Notes: generated by a model not told the origin, from the sequence alone. Shown: positions 9,191 through 18,242, numbered from the stretch's first letter. The stretch: DNA of 64,000 bases from Boseongicola sp. SB0665_bin_10 (GCA_009838075.1 VXSG01000047.1:1-64000); one strand, 5' to 3'. A program made the numbers and translations.

Positions 9191-9952
9191 CTAGGTTGGC
9201 GCGCGTTCGGCCCATCCGGCAAAGACCCTCTCCAGCGCCACGACGACGTAGTAGAGCAGGATGCCCATGAGCGCCAAGGCGATGAGAACGGCGAACATCA
9301 GGGGATAGTCGGCGCTGATCTTGCCACTGTCGAACAGATGGCCGAGCCCGCGACCGTGCGGCTCGACGATCTCCATCAGGTTGGTGCCGATGAAGGCGAG
9401 CGTGACGGCCACCTTGAGTGCGCCGAAGAACTCCGGCAACGTCTTGGGCAGCGCGATCTTCCAGAATATCGTGAAGCGTGACGCGCCGAGTGAAGCGAGG
9501 ATGTCACGGTATTCGGGCTCGAGCGTCGAAAGGCCGATGGAGACGGAGACGGCAATCGGGAAAAAGCTGATGAGGAAGGCGATCAGGATGGTGTTCATGT
9601 CGTGCTGGCCCACGAAGAGAAGTGCGATGATGGGCACAACGGTGGCTTTCGGGATCGCGTTGAACCCCACGAGCAATGGATAGAGCGCATCGCGCATGGT
9701 GCGCGAAAGCCCCATGACCATGCCGAGGAACACGCCGCAAAGCACCGCCAGGACCAGTCCGGCGACCGTTCTCCAGAGGGTGTCCCACCCGTATTCGAGG
9801 AAGAGCCAGCGGAATTTCCAGAAGGAGGGCCAAAGGTCGCTGGGTGAGGCCATCTTGTAGTTGGGCCAGCCGTTTGCCCAGACGAGGAATTCCCAGCACA
9901 GGCCGAAAATGACCAGTGCGGCGACGGGAACGGCGACCTGTCTCAAGTTCAT
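9191..9952 (-). CDS. ABC transporter permease, NMT1/THI5-type importer (SsuC/ThiX-like)
   Basis: Inner-membrane permease of 253 aa with about six hydrophobic segments and the binding-protein-dependent transport signature around residues 150-185 (EPEYRDILASLGASRFTIFWKIALPKTLPEF, here broken for length: the EAA loop runs from E-P-E-Y to L-P-E-F). It belongs with permeases that import aromatic sulfonates, nitrate, taurine, thiamine precursors or riboflavin. Its start overlaps the ATPase gene by four bases (ATGA). It is the last gene of the three-gene operon. The operon runs opposite to the flanking division and envelope genes, so it looks inserted. The ligand is unknown. Confidence 0.85.
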   Translation of the reverse strand: MNLRQVAVPVAALVIFGLCWEFLVWANGWPNYKMASPSDLWPSFWKFRWLFLEYGWDTLWRTVAGLVLAVLCGVFLGMVMGLSRTMRDALYPLLVGFNAIPKATVVPIIALLFVGQHDMNTILIAFLISFFPIAVSVSIGLSTLEPEYRDILASLGASRFTIFWKIALPKTLPEFFGALKVAVTLAFIGTNLMEIVEPHGRGLGHLFDSGKISADYPLMFAVLIALALMGILLYYVVVALERVFAGWAERAPT

Positions 9953-10749
9953 GGGCCGGCCTCCTCTGCCGGAGCGCGGCCCTGGGCAATCTGGATCTGG
10001 TGGCGCAGAATGCCGAGCGCATCGGCGGTCTGGGGCGTGTAGAGATGCTCGATGTCGCGCGGACCCTTGAGATGAACATCCATCACGTACTGCGTGCGTG
10101 CAGGGCGGCCCGAGAGGACGACAACCTCGTCGGCGAGGAAGATCGCCTCTCTCAGGTCATGTGTGATGAGGACGCCGGTGAACGGTTCCTTCTCCTTCAC
10201 TGCGTGCATGGTTTGCCAGAGGTCTTCGCGCGTGAAGGCATCGAGCGCGGCGAAAGGCTCATCAAGGATCAGCACCTCGGGCTGGTGCACGATGGCACGG
10301 CAGAGCGAGGCGCGCTGGCGCATGCCCCCGGAGAGCTCGCTTGGGCGCTTGTCCTCGAAGCCATCAAGTCCGACGAGGGCAAGAAGATGGCGCGCGCGGT
10401 CCTCCTGTTCGCGTCTCGACATCCTGGTCGTCACGATCTCGAGCGGGAGCATGACGTTTTGCAGGACCGAGCGCCATTCGAGCATGACCGGGTTCTGGAA
10501 AGCCATCCCGACGATGGACTTCGGACCCCGTACGAGCTCTCCGTGCAGCCAGACCTCTCCCTCGTCGGGTTTCAGCAGGCCGGCGATGAGCCGTGTCAGC
10601 GTGGACTTGCCGCAGCCCGACGGCCCGACGACGGCGCAAAAGCCGTCTTCGGGCACCGCAAGCATGAGACCGTCGAGCACCGGGAGCTGCCCTGACTGGG
10701 TCTGGTAGGCGTGGCGGACGCCCTTGATCTCTATGAGAGGCTTGGCCAC
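9949..10749 (-). CDS. ABC transporter ATP-binding protein, nitrate/sulfonate/thiamine-precursor type
   Basis: Cytoplasmic ATPase of 266 aa. Walker A is GPSGCGKST (about residues 43-51), the Q-loop is in GMAFQNP, the ABC signature is LSGGMRQRASLCRAI, Walker B is VLILDEPFAALDA and the switch histidine is in LITHDLREAI. The sequence is closest in style to SsuB/TauB/ThiZ ATPases. It lies between the binding-protein gene (10-base gap) and the permease (4-base overlap). Confidence 0.9.
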   Translation of the reverse strand: MAKPLIEIKGVRHAYQTQSGQLPVLDGLMLAVPEDGFCAVVGPSGCGKSTLTRLIAGLLKPDEGEVWLHGELVRGPKSIVGMAFQNPVMLEWRSVLQNVMLPLEIVTTRMSRREQEDRARHLLALVGLDGFEDKRPSELSGGMRQRASLCRAIVHQPEVLILDEPFAALDAFTREDLWQTMHAVKEKEPFTGVLITHDLREAIFLADEVVVLSGRPARTQYVMDVHLKGPRDIEHLYTPQTADALGILRHQIQIAQGRAPAEEAGP

Positions 10750-10759
10750 GCCCGTGGGC

Positions 10760-11767
10760 CTACTTCAGCATGCGTTCCGATTCGCCGGGAAGATAGGCAT
10801 CGGTGAAGTAGAGGCTGGCGTCGGGAGCGGATTGAAATTCATAGGTTTCCGCCAATTGCTCAAGCGCCTTGGCCATCCGTGCGTCGTCAATGCCACCCAT
10901 GCCGTTGGCCGAAGTGTAGTCGGTGACCACGTTGGCATCGATGGCGAGCTGCAGTCGCCGTTCTTCGAGAGCGGCATCGGCGGCCGGGTTGCGCGCGATC
11001 AGGCTCTCGATGGCCTTTGCCGGGTCGGCAATGGCGTCTCTCCAGCCAGCGACGATGGCGGTGAGAAAGCCGTTTATCACGTCCGGATTCGCCGCGGCGA
11101 AGTCGGTGTTCACGATGATCGCGTTGCCATAGAGAGCAAGCCCGTGATCCGCCATCAGGATGGTCGAGATGTCTTCCTCTGGCACGCCGAGCCGAACGAG
11201 ATTGAGGAACGAGGAAAAGCTGAAGCCCGTGACGGCTGCAACGTTTCCTTCGGCCAGCATCGGCTCGCGCGTCGGGAACCCGACAGGCTCGACGGTGATC
11301 TTGTCGACATCGAGGCCGTTGGCGCTGGCGAAGGCCGGGAACTGCGCCCAGGCGCCATCGGGCGGCGGCGCTCCGAGGATGCGGCCCTCGAGATCCTTTG
11401 GCGCACTCACGCCGAGCGACTTGCGCCCGACCACGGCAAAGGGCGGCTTGTCGTAGATCATCATCACCGCCGTGACCGGCGCGCCCGGATTCTGATCAAG
11501 GAACTTGATGAGCGAGTTGATGTCGGCAAATCCAACAGGGAAGGCGCCGGTGGCAACCTTCGGGATCGCGTCAAGCGAACCCTGTCCGGCGGAGATTTCC
11601 ACGCTCAGGCCCGCAGCCTCGAAATGACCGTTGTCAATCGCCGCGAAGTAGGGCGCGGACGGCCCTTCGAACTTCCAGTCGAGTGCGAAGGGCACATTGG
11701 TTTCAGCCAACGCCGTGCCGGCAAAGGCGAGCGTGGCAGCGAAAGTTGCGGTGATGGGTCTGAACAT
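10760..11767 (-). CDS. ABC transporter substrate-binding protein, NMT1/THI5-like
   Basis: Periplasmic solute-binding protein of 335 aa. Residues 1-21 are a classical Sec signal peptide with a probable cleavage after ALA. The mature part has the NMT1/THI5 fold pattern: ALDWKFEGPSAPYFAAIDNG near the start, then GQGSLDAIPKVATGAFPVGFAD. Members bind pyrimidine thiamine precursors, riboflavin, sulfonates or nitrate. No TPP or FMN riboswitch could be recognised in the 676 bases upstream, so the ligand is left open. It has a good ribosome-binding site (CAGGAGAG) and is the first gene of the importer operon. Confidence 0.85.
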   Translation of the reverse strand: MFRPITATFAATLAFAGTALAETNVPFALDWKFEGPSAPYFAAIDNGHFEAAGLSVEISAGQGSLDAIPKVATGAFPVGFADINSLIKFLDQNPGAPVTAVMMIYDKPPFAVVGRKSLGVSAPKDLEGRILGAPPPDGAWAQFPAFASANGLDVDKITVEPVGFPTREPMLAEGNVAAVTGFSFSSFLNLVRLGVPEEDISTILMADHGLALYGNAIIVNTDFAAANPDVINGFLTAIVAGWRDAIADPAKAIESLIARNPAADAALEERRLQLAIDANVVTDYTSANGMGGIDDARMAKALEQLAETYEFQSAPDASLYFTDAYLPGESERMLK

Positions 11768-12443
11768 TGGTCTCTCCTGAGATCGATTGTCGACACGAGT
11801 CTACTGGACACGCGGCGATTGTGGAACGCCGTTCCGCGAATGCACGATCGGAAAAAGTGCCGCCCCGGCCGGCTGCCGCAAATAGTGCAATCTGCATGGG
11901 AATTGTGCAAGCATGCGATTGCTTGTGCGAGGGACATGGGCCGACGCCGAAACCCATGTTCCGAGACGACGGAATCAGGCGCCTGTCCCCTCGTCTGCGC
12001 TCACCCAGGACGCCCGGAATCATGCCGCAAGATCGGCCGGCGGGTCGAGGACGGAAATGGTCTTGCCGTCGGGAGCGGTTTGCCGCAGCGCCACGCGCTG
12101 CAGGATCTGGCAAGGAGCGGGATCGAGCCCGGCCCCCGTGCCGTCCCTGGTCCGAACGTGCAGCGCACTGCCCGGCCACGGGGAACCCGCCGAATGCATC
12201 CGGGAACCGGATCCATGCCAGTGTCGCCGAATGCTGGTGCACGCGCCAGTCAAGCCTGCATGCATGCGCGAATTGGCCCTGAAGCGACCCTTGATCAGGC
12301 GTCCGCCCTTTGGGCGACAAACCGCCGACCTGCCGCTGCCTTGTTTCAGGATGTTGCAATGATTGTTTTGAGAGTGGCATCCTGCGCGTGTACCATGCGC
12401 GCGTCGGACTGGGGGGTCCGGCGCTGCAATTCAGGATATTTTC
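11768..12443. other. Divergent intergenic region between the ABC operon and lpxC (676 bp)
   Basis: It must hold the promoters of the binding-protein gene (minus) and lpxC (plus). A minus-strand frame at 12020-12265 ends in a plausible-looking C-terminus (LQRVALRQTAPDGKTIS and following) but has no recognisable domain or good start and is not called. The last 80 bases before lpxC are AT-richer and probably carry its promoter. No riboswitch consensus was recognised. Confidence 0.4.
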
Positions 12444-13367
12444 TTGCAGACAGCAGTCAGATCTTCGGTGGTCTTCGTCGGTACCGGGCTGCACACGGGA
12501 CGAGCGGTTTGCGTGATCGTGCGACCGGCATCTGCCGACTACGGCATCCGGTTTCGTCGCATGGATGTCAATGGGGTGGACCCGCTGGTTCCCGCCCGCT
12601 GGAACTGCGTCACCAATACGGAACTCAACACGCGCGTCACCAATCGTGACGGCGTCAGCGTTTCGACAGTCGAGCACATCATGGCAGCTTTTGCAGGTTG
12701 CGGCCTGCACAACGCGTTGGTTGAGATTGATGGTCCCGAGGTGCCGTTGCTGGACGGTTCGTCCGCCCCGTTCGTCGCTGAAATCCTTTCTTGCGGCTTG
12801 GAAATGCTCGATGCACCAGTCTCCGCCATCCGCGTGCTTCGGCCGGTCGAGGTGACGCAAGGCGATGCCGCGGCCGCCCTCATGCCTTCGGATGACCTCA
12901 AGATCGAGTTCGAGATCGACTTCGCCGACGCGGTCATCGGCCGCCAGGAAAAGAGCCTGAACATGGCGAACGGTGCGTTCGTGTACGAACTTTGCAACAG
13001 TCGCACGTTTTGCCGGAAAGCCGATATCGACGAAATGCGCGCGCGCGGCCTGATCCTTGGCGGATCGGTTACCTCTGCCGTCGTCGTGGATGGCGACCAT
13101 GTCGTGACGCCGGGCGGAATGCGTCACGCGGACGAGCCCGTGCGCCACAAGATGCTCGACGCGTTCGGGGATCTCGCGCTCGCAGGCGCCCCGATTCTCG
13201 GTCGCTATGTCGGTCGGCGTGCAGGCCACGCCACGACCAACCTGTTGTTGCGCCGGCTCTTTGCCGACCCGGAGGCATTCGAGATCGTGGAATGCGATTC
13301 CCGGACGGCCAGCCGCCTTCCAGGCGCTGGTCTCGTGCGCGAAGATGCGCTCGGCATTGCGGCCTGA
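12444..13367 (+). CDS. lpxC: UDP-3-O-acyl-N-acetylglucosamine deacetylase LpxC
   Basis: Zinc enzyme catalysing the committed step of lipid A synthesis. 307 aa. Zinc and catalytic motifs: TVEHIMAA (Glu/His of the first site), RHKMLDAFGDLALAG (second His and the Asp ligand) and GHATTN (catalytic His). The start codon is TTG: the family N-terminus M-Q-T-x-V-x-S-S-V-V-F begins exactly there and an AGGAT site lies about 8 bases upstream. It is followed by bamD and recN in the same direction, a common alphaproteobacterial arrangement after ftsZ; here it is separated from ftsZ by the reversed ABC operon. Confidence 0.97.
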   Translation: MQTAVRSSVVFVGTGLHTGRAVCVIVRPASADYGIRFRRMDVNGVDPLVPARWNCVTNTELNTRVTNRDGVSVSTVEHIMAAFAGCGLHNALVEIDGPEVPLLDGSSAPFVAEILSCGLEMLDAPVSAIRVLRPVEVTQGDAAAALMPSDDLKIEFEIDFADAVIGRQEKSLNMANGAFVYELCNSRTFCRKADIDEMRARGLILGGSVTSAVVVDGDHVVTPGGMRHADEPVRHKMLDAFGDLALAGAPILGRYVGRRAGHATTNLLLRRLFADPEAFEIVECDSRTASRLPGAGLVREDALGIAA

Positions 13368-13453
13368 ACGCGGCCCGCGAATCCAACCCAAAACCAATTT
13401 GCACGGCAATCTTCCCGTGCTACCAAGCAGTCCGGTACTCGAGGTCGCGTGGC

Positions 13454-14311
13454 ATGACGGAAATGAGAAAGTGGACTAGGGGCGTACGGCGATTTGCCCT
13501 GGCCGGGACATGCCTGATGATGATGGCGGGTTGTGCGGCCTTCCAGCAGTCGGATGATGCCGATTCACCCGAGAACCTCACTGCCGAAGCGATATACCAA
13601 AGGGCGGAGCTTACGCTTGAATCCGGCGACGGAGCGGAGGCTGCCAATCTCTTTGGCGAGGTTGAACGGCTCTACCCCTATTCCGAACTGGCGCGGCGCG
13701 CACTCGTCATGCAGGCCTATTCCTACCACCTGGACCGGGACTACGAGGCGGCACGGGGGGCGGCTGAGCGATTCCTGAGCAACTATCCGGCCGACGAGGA
13801 CGCCTCCTGGGCACAGTACATCGTGGCGTTGTCATACTACGACCAGATCGACGACGTGGGACGGGATCAGGGCTTGACGTTTCAGGCGCTCCAGGCGCTT
13901 CGAACTGTCATCGAGGCGTACCCTCGCAGCGAACATGCGCGATCGGCGTCTCTCAAGTTCGATCTGGCCTTTGACCATCTCGCCGCCAAGGAGATGGAGG
14001 TCGGCCGGTACTACCTGAAGCGGGGCCACTACCTTGCGGCCGTCAATCGCTTTCGGGTCGTCGTCGAGGACTTCCAGACAACGAGCCAGACTCCGGAGGC
14101 GCTGCACCGGCTGGTCGAAGGCTATCTCGCGCTTGGCCTGGAGAGTGAAGCCCAAACCGCCGGAGCCGTTCTTGGCCACAACTTCAGGAGCACGGAATGG
14201 TACGAATCCAGCTACGCGTTGCTGACTGGCAACGGGCTTGAGCCCGCGGCAAACGGCGACAGCTGGCTAAGGGGGGTGTTCAGGCAGACGCTTCGCGGCG
14301 AGTGGCTTTGA
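13454..14311 (+). CDS. bamD: Outer membrane assembly lipoprotein BamD
   Basis: Essential lipoprotein partner of BamA in outer-membrane protein insertion. 285 aa. A basic N-region and hydrophobic stretch end in the lipobox M-M-A-G-C with the lipidated cysteine at residue 27. The mature part contains TPR-like helical repeats, including the family's E-R-L-Y-P-Y-S and FLSNYPADEDASWAQYI segments and RYYLKRGHYLAAVNRF. The start is placed at ATG 13454 to give the signal peptide; the long frame extending back into lpxC is not used. It lies 86 bases after lpxC and 10 before recN. Confidence 0.95.
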   Translation: MTEMRKWTRGVRRFALAGTCLMMMAGCAAFQQSDDADSPENLTAEAIYQRAELTLESGDGAEAANLFGEVERLYPYSELARRALVMQAYSYHLDRDYEAARGAAERFLSNYPADEDASWAQYIVALSYYDQIDDVGRDQGLTFQALQALRTVIEAYPRSEHARSASLKFDLAFDHLAAKEMEVGRYYLKRGHYLAAVNRFRVVVEDFQTTSQTPEALHRLVEGYLALGLESEAQTAGAVLGHNFRSTEWYESSYALLTGNGLEPAANGDSWLRGVFRQTLRGEWL

Positions 14312-14321
14312 CGAAAGCGCC

Positions 14322-15971
14322 ATGCTGAGAAGTCTCGACATCCGGGACATTCTGATCATTGACAGGCTGGAGCTGACGCTTTGCCCCGGCCTGAACGTAC
14401 TGACCGGCGAGACCGGGGCTGGCAAGACGATCTTGCTGGATGCACTTGGCTTCGTGCTGGGCTGGCGCGGTCGCGCCGAACTGGTTCGGAAAGGCGCGGA
14501 ACAAGGTGAGGTGATTGCCGAATTCGAGCTTTCTCGCGATCATGCCGCACGCGAGGTGCTGAAGGAGGCGGGGCTCCCTGCAGAGGACGAATTGATCCTG
14601 AGGCGCGTGAATGCGCGAGATGGTCGGAAGACATCCTGGGTCAACGACCGTCGGGTGTCAGGGGAGGTGCTCAGGCAGCTCTCGGACGCATTGGTGGAGG
14701 TGCATGGGCAGAATGATGACCGCGGTCTCCTGAATCCAGGCGTTCATCGTCGGTTGCTGGATGCGTTTGGCGGGCTTGAGATCAAGGTGGCGCGGTGCCG
14801 GACGACCTGGAGCTGCCTGAAGGTCGCGGAGTCCGTGCTGGCCGAGACGGAGGCCCGGCTTGCAGCCCTGCGCGATGAAGAGGGCTTCCTGCGTCACGCG
14901 GTCGATGAGATGGACCGGCTGGCTCCCGAGGCCGGGGAAGACGTCGCGCTGGATGCAAGGCGCCGGCTTATGCGGGCTTCCGGACAGATACGCGAGGATG
15001 TCGTGCGTGCCCGCACGGCGCTTGGTCCGGATGGCGCGGAAGGCATGATAGGTGACGCATCGCGATGGCTGGAGGGTGCAGCGGAGAGCGTCGAAGGCGT
15101 TCTGGACGATCCCATGGCGGCCCTGTCGAGAGCGCTGGACGAAGTCGGCAATGCCGAGCAGGGCGTGTCCAGGATTCTCGAGGCACTGGAGTTTGATGCG
15201 GCCGAACTGGAGCGCGTTGAGGAGCGGCTGTTTGACATTCGTGCAATGTCGCGGAAGCACGCTGTGCCGCCAGACGATCTTCCGGGCCTTGCGGACGAGT
15301 TTCGGGCCAAGCTTGCCGCGCTCGGTGACGGAGCAAGCGGCTTGGCGGAGCGAAAGCAGGCCGTGGACGAAGCACGGAAAGCCTGCGACGCTGCTGCGTC
15401 CGAACTTGGAAAGGCACGGGCGACGGCGGCGAAGAAGCTGGATGCGGCGATGTCGAGGGAATTGCCTCCGCTGAAGATGGAGCGGGCGAGATTCTCGACG
15501 CAAGTCACCCGTGCGGAACCTGGGCCCGAGGGCGGGGAGCGTGTCGAGTTCACGATTGCAACGAATCCGGGAATGCCTGCCGGCCCCTTGAACAGGATTG
15601 CGTCGGGCGGGGAGCTCAGCCGGTTTCTCCTTGCACTCAAGGTATGCCTCACGGCCGGCGCGGACGACCTGACAATGATATTCGACGAGATAGATCGCGG
15701 CGTCGGAGGTGCCACGGCAGATGCGGTTGGTCGACGGCTTGAGGCCCTGGCGCGCGGATCGCAGGTGCTGGTGGTGACCCACAGCCCGCAGGTTGCGGCA
15801 CGGGCGGGGCATCATTGCCAGGTCGAAAAGTCGGTCGAGGACGACGTTACCCTAAGCCGGGTGACACCCTTGTCGGCCGATGAGCGCGTTGACGAGATTG
15901 CCAGAATGCTCTCCGGCGATACCGTGACGGATGAGGCGAAGGCCGCGGCAAGGGCCTTGCTGGCCGCGTGA
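14322..15971 (+). CDS. recN: DNA repair protein RecN
   Basis: SMC-like ATPase for double-strand-break repair. 549 aa. Walker A is GETGAGKT at residues 29-36. A long coiled-coil middle contains the QNDDRGLL-type segment. The C-terminal ABC half has LSRFLLALK (signature), MIFDEIDRGVGG (Walker B) and the VTHSPQVAARA switch. recN is LexA-controlled in some bacteria, but no GTTC-N7-GTTC box was seen just upstream; it is probably read through from bamD, which ends 10 bases before it. Confidence 0.96.
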   Translation: MLRSLDIRDILIIDRLELTLCPGLNVLTGETGAGKTILLDALGFVLGWRGRAELVRKGAEQGEVIAEFELSRDHAAREVLKEAGLPAEDELILRRVNARDGRKTSWVNDRRVSGEVLRQLSDALVEVHGQNDDRGLLNPGVHRRLLDAFGGLEIKVARCRTTWSCLKVAESVLAETEARLAALRDEEGFLRHAVDEMDRLAPEAGEDVALDARRRLMRASGQIREDVVRARTALGPDGAEGMIGDASRWLEGAAESVEGVLDDPMAALSRALDEVGNAEQGVSRILEALEFDAAELERVEERLFDIRAMSRKHAVPPDDLPGLADEFRAKLAALGDGASGLAERKQAVDEARKACDAAASELGKARATAAKKLDAAMSRELPPLKMERARFSTQVTRAEPGPEGGERVEFTIATNPGMPAGPLNRIASGGELSRFLLALKVCLTAGADDLTMIFDEIDRGVGGATADAVGRRLEALARGSQVLVVTHSPQVAARAGHHCQVEKSVEDDVTLSRVTPLSADERVDEIARMLSGDTVTDEAKAAARALLAA

Positions 15972-15979
15972 GCGGGGCG

Positions 15980-16993
15980 TCAGCCCCGGCGCCGCCTGCG
16001 TCGTGTGCGGGGAGCGGATGCATTTTCGGCGGTGCCGTCGTCGACCGACGAGAAACCGCCGAGCCGCTCGGCAATTTCCTCTAGCGTGGGGCGCCCGCCT
16101 TTGGGCCGAGTTTCCAGTGCAGCACGCATGAGCCGCAGATGCGCTGGTGTCGTTCCGCAACAGCCGCCGATGATCGTTGCACCGGCGTCCCTGGCCAGGG
16201 CGGCGTAGTCCGCCATGAGATTCGGCGTGCCGTCATAGTGGATCTGTCCGTCGACGTATTTGGGAATGCCGGCGTTGCCCTTCGCTATCAGTGGCAGGGC
16301 ATGCCCTGCCGCGGCAAAGCCCAGAACCGTCCGAAGGAGGTCTGACGCCCCGACACCGCAATTTGCGCCAAAGGCGACCGGGGGCTCGTCGAGCCCTTGA
16401 ACCATCTTGGCCATGTCTGCGCTGGTCAGGCCCATCATGGTTCGGCCCGCCGTATCAAAGCTCATCGTTCCGCACCAGGGCATGCCGGTTCGCGCAGCGG
16501 CTTCAGCCGCTGCGCGATACTCGTCCGGCGCGCTGATCGTCTCGACCCAAAGCAGGTCCGCGCCGCCATCCTTCAGGCCCTCGGCCTGCTCGTGGAACAT
16601 CTCTACGGCATCGGCGTAGGACAACGTGCCGAGCGGTTCCATGATTTCGCCCGTTGGCCCGATCGAACCGGCGACGATGATCGGGCGACCCGCACCATCC
16701 GCCACGCCGCGGCCGATTTCAGCCGCGGCCCGGTTCAGTTCGTGAACGCGTCCTTGGCCGTCGTGGAGCTTCAGCCGAGATGCGTTGCCTCCAAAGGAGT
16801 TCGTCAAGAAGAGGTCACTGCCCGCGTCCACGGAGTCCTGGTAGAGCTTCCGGATGTCATTCGGCCTTTCGACGTTCCAGAATTCCGGCGCTTCGCCTGC
16901 GGACAGCCCCATGTTGAAGAGATTTGTGCCGGTGGCGCCGTCGGCAAGCAACCAGTCATGGGTTTCGAGATGGGAACTGACACGGTCGCTCAT
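15980..16993 (-). CDS. bmt: Homocysteine S-methyltransferase (MetH N-module type, Bmt-like)
   Basis: Zinc-dependent methyltransferase of 337 aa transferring a methyl group to homocysteine. The barrel starts with LLADGATGTNLF. The zinc cysteines are in GANCGVG and in the CC pair of GGCCGT near residue 300. The protein ends in a basic tail (RTRRRRRRG). In roseobacters such proteins act as the homocysteine-binding part of a three-protein methionine synthase; the corrinoid part is at 127-831 and the pterin-binding part is outside the window. The start at 16993 matches the family; the extension to 17152 runs through a GC-rich hairpin leader. It converges on recN with an 8-base gap. Confidence 0.88.
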   Translation of the reverse strand: MSDRVSSHLETHDWLLADGATGTNLFNMGLSAGEAPEFWNVERPNDIRKLYQDSVDAGSDLFLTNSFGGNASRLKLHDGQGRVHELNRAAAEIGRGVADGAGRPIIVAGSIGPTGEIMEPLGTLSYADAVEMFHEQAEGLKDGGADLLWVETISAPDEYRAAAEAAARTGMPWCGTMSFDTAGRTMMGLTSADMAKMVQGLDEPPVAFGANCGVGASDLLRTVLGFAAAGHALPLIAKGNAGIPKYVDGQIHYDGTPNLMADYAALARDAGATIIGGCCGTTPAHLRLMRAALETRPKGGRPTLEEIAERLGGFSSVDDGTAENASAPRTRRRRRRG

Positions 16994-17064
16994 TGGCGAG
17001 CCCTTCCGTTGGTCCCTGCGGAATGCCACGGGCCACGCGCCCGTGCAAACCAAATCCGGCCCAT

Positions 17065-17110
17065 GACCGCATGCGAGCGGTCCAGAAAGTGGCCGGGCGG
17101 AGCCCGGCCA
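17065..17110 (-). ncRNA. Structured 5' leader of the homocysteine methyltransferase gene (two hairpins)
   Basis: Read on the minus strand, two strong stem-loops lie in tandem 72 bases upstream of the start codon. One has a 9-bp perfect stem with a 3-base loop (17090-17110, GGCCGGGC/GCCCGGCC core); the other has a 6-bp stem (17065-17082, GACCGC/GCGGTC). Tandem hairpins in a methionine-gene leader suggest an RNA switch or attenuator. The sequence does not match the SAM-II or SAH riboswitch cores as I know them, so no class is assigned. Confidence 0.35.
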
Positions 17111-17238
17111 GTCCAACAGGGAGGTGTGAATGCTCCGTTCGTGTCGTTGCATTCAATACGATAGTATGCGGCATGCGGCAATCAATCAACCTTTGAAGCA
17201 AGGCGATTCATCAAGGCAGGGTTGTGCCAGATGCATAG

Positions 17239-18144
17239 CTATGCCGCGACGCCCGCCTTCAGTTTCTTCCGGTACGCAATGATTTCCTCGGTGACGAAGT
17301 CGCGAAATGCCGCGATTCGGCGGGATTGGCGGAGCTCTTCCGGAAAGGCGAGAAACACCGGGACGTCATTTGACTCGATATCCGGAAGGACGCGCTGCAG
17401 TTCGGGGAAGTCCTGTGTCACATAGTCGGGCAAGACCCCGATTCCGAGATGCGCCAGAACGGCCTGCAAGACTCCGAAGTAGTTGTTCACCGTCAGGAGG
17501 AACGGGACGTCATGGGCCAGCAGTTCCTGAACAAGCTGGGCTCCCGCGCTCACCTGCGTGGCGTTGGCGCTCTGGCTGATCAACCGGTGCTTCTTCAACT
17601 GGGTCAGGTCCTCGGGAACGCCATGCGCCGAAAGATAGTCCGGGCTTGCATAGAGGCGCATCCTGACTGCCATGATCTTGCGGCGAATCAGGTCTGCCTG
17701 GCTGGGCTCCTTCATGCGAATCGCAACATCCGCTTCACGCATCGGCAGGTCCAGCACGCGCTCTTCCAGCATCAGGTCAATCTTCAGGTCAGGAAACTTC
17801 TCGTAGAGCTTCGGAAGACGAGGCGCGAGCCAGAGCGAACCGAAACCGGTCGTGGTCGTCACGCGCAACTCGCCAAAGACCTCTTCCTTGCTGTCGCGAA
17901 TTCGGGCTTCGGCGGTCTCAAGGCGGCGCGACATGGCCGACGTGGCGTCGAACAGGAGTTCGCCCTGTTCGGTGAGGATCAGGCCGCGTGCGTGACGATG
18001 GAACAACGTCGTGTTGAGGCTCACCTCGAGTGCGCGAATCTGCCGTGAAACGGCCGACTGGCTGAGGTGGAGCGATTCACCGGCATGGGTCAAGCTGCCG
18101 GCATCGGCAACCGCGTGAAAGATTCGAAGCTTGTCCCAGTCCAT
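17239..18144 (-). CDS. LysR-family transcriptional regulator
   Basis: 301 aa. An N-terminal winged HTH (residues 2-60, AGSLTHAGESLHLSQSAVSRQIRALE) is followed by a LysR substrate-binding domain (about 90-295). The start is at MDWDKLRIFHAV, preceded by a strong GGGGAGGCGGG site; the 11-residue extension in the longer frame is not needed. It is divergently transcribed from the indolepyruvate oxidoreductase gene, with a 148-base shared region holding a T-N11-A palindrome, so it probably regulates that gene and itself. The inducer is unknown; an aryl-pyruvate or related metabolite would be the natural guess. Confidence 0.9.
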   Translation of the reverse strand: MDWDKLRIFHAVADAGSLTHAGESLHLSQSAVSRQIRALEVSLNTTLFHRHARGLILTEQGELLFDATSAMSRRLETAEARIRDSKEEVFGELRVTTTTGFGSLWLAPRLPKLYEKFPDLKIDLMLEERVLDLPMREADVAIRMKEPSQADLIRRKIMAVRMRLYASPDYLSAHGVPEDLTQLKKHRLISQSANATQVSAGAQLVQELLAHDVPFLLTVNNYFGVLQAVLAHLGIGVLPDYVTQDFPELQRVLPDIESNDVPVFLAFPEELRQSRRIAAFRDFVTEEIIAYRKKLKAGVAA

Positions 18145-18242
18145 AACGAATTCCCGCCTCCCCGAAGGCACCCGCATTTTCCCATGAGGTAACCCCGTCG
18201 CGACCGGGATTGCAAACGTGCTCGTGACAAAGATTGAGATTG

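Noticed and set aside
12020-12265. Minus-strand open frame of 81 codons between the ABC operon and lpxC
   Set aside because: The last 25 residues look protein-like, but there is no domain, no ribosome-binding site and the N-terminal part has shadow-like composition.
11768-12443. Search for a TPP or FMN riboswitch upstream of the NMT1/THI5-type binding protein
   Set aside because: None of the conserved core elements could be found on the minus strand, so the ligand was not assigned to thiamine or riboflavin.
12992-13453. N-terminal extension of the bamD frame back into lpxC
   Set aside because: It overlaps the lpxC coding region in another frame and would bury the lipoprotein signal peptide.
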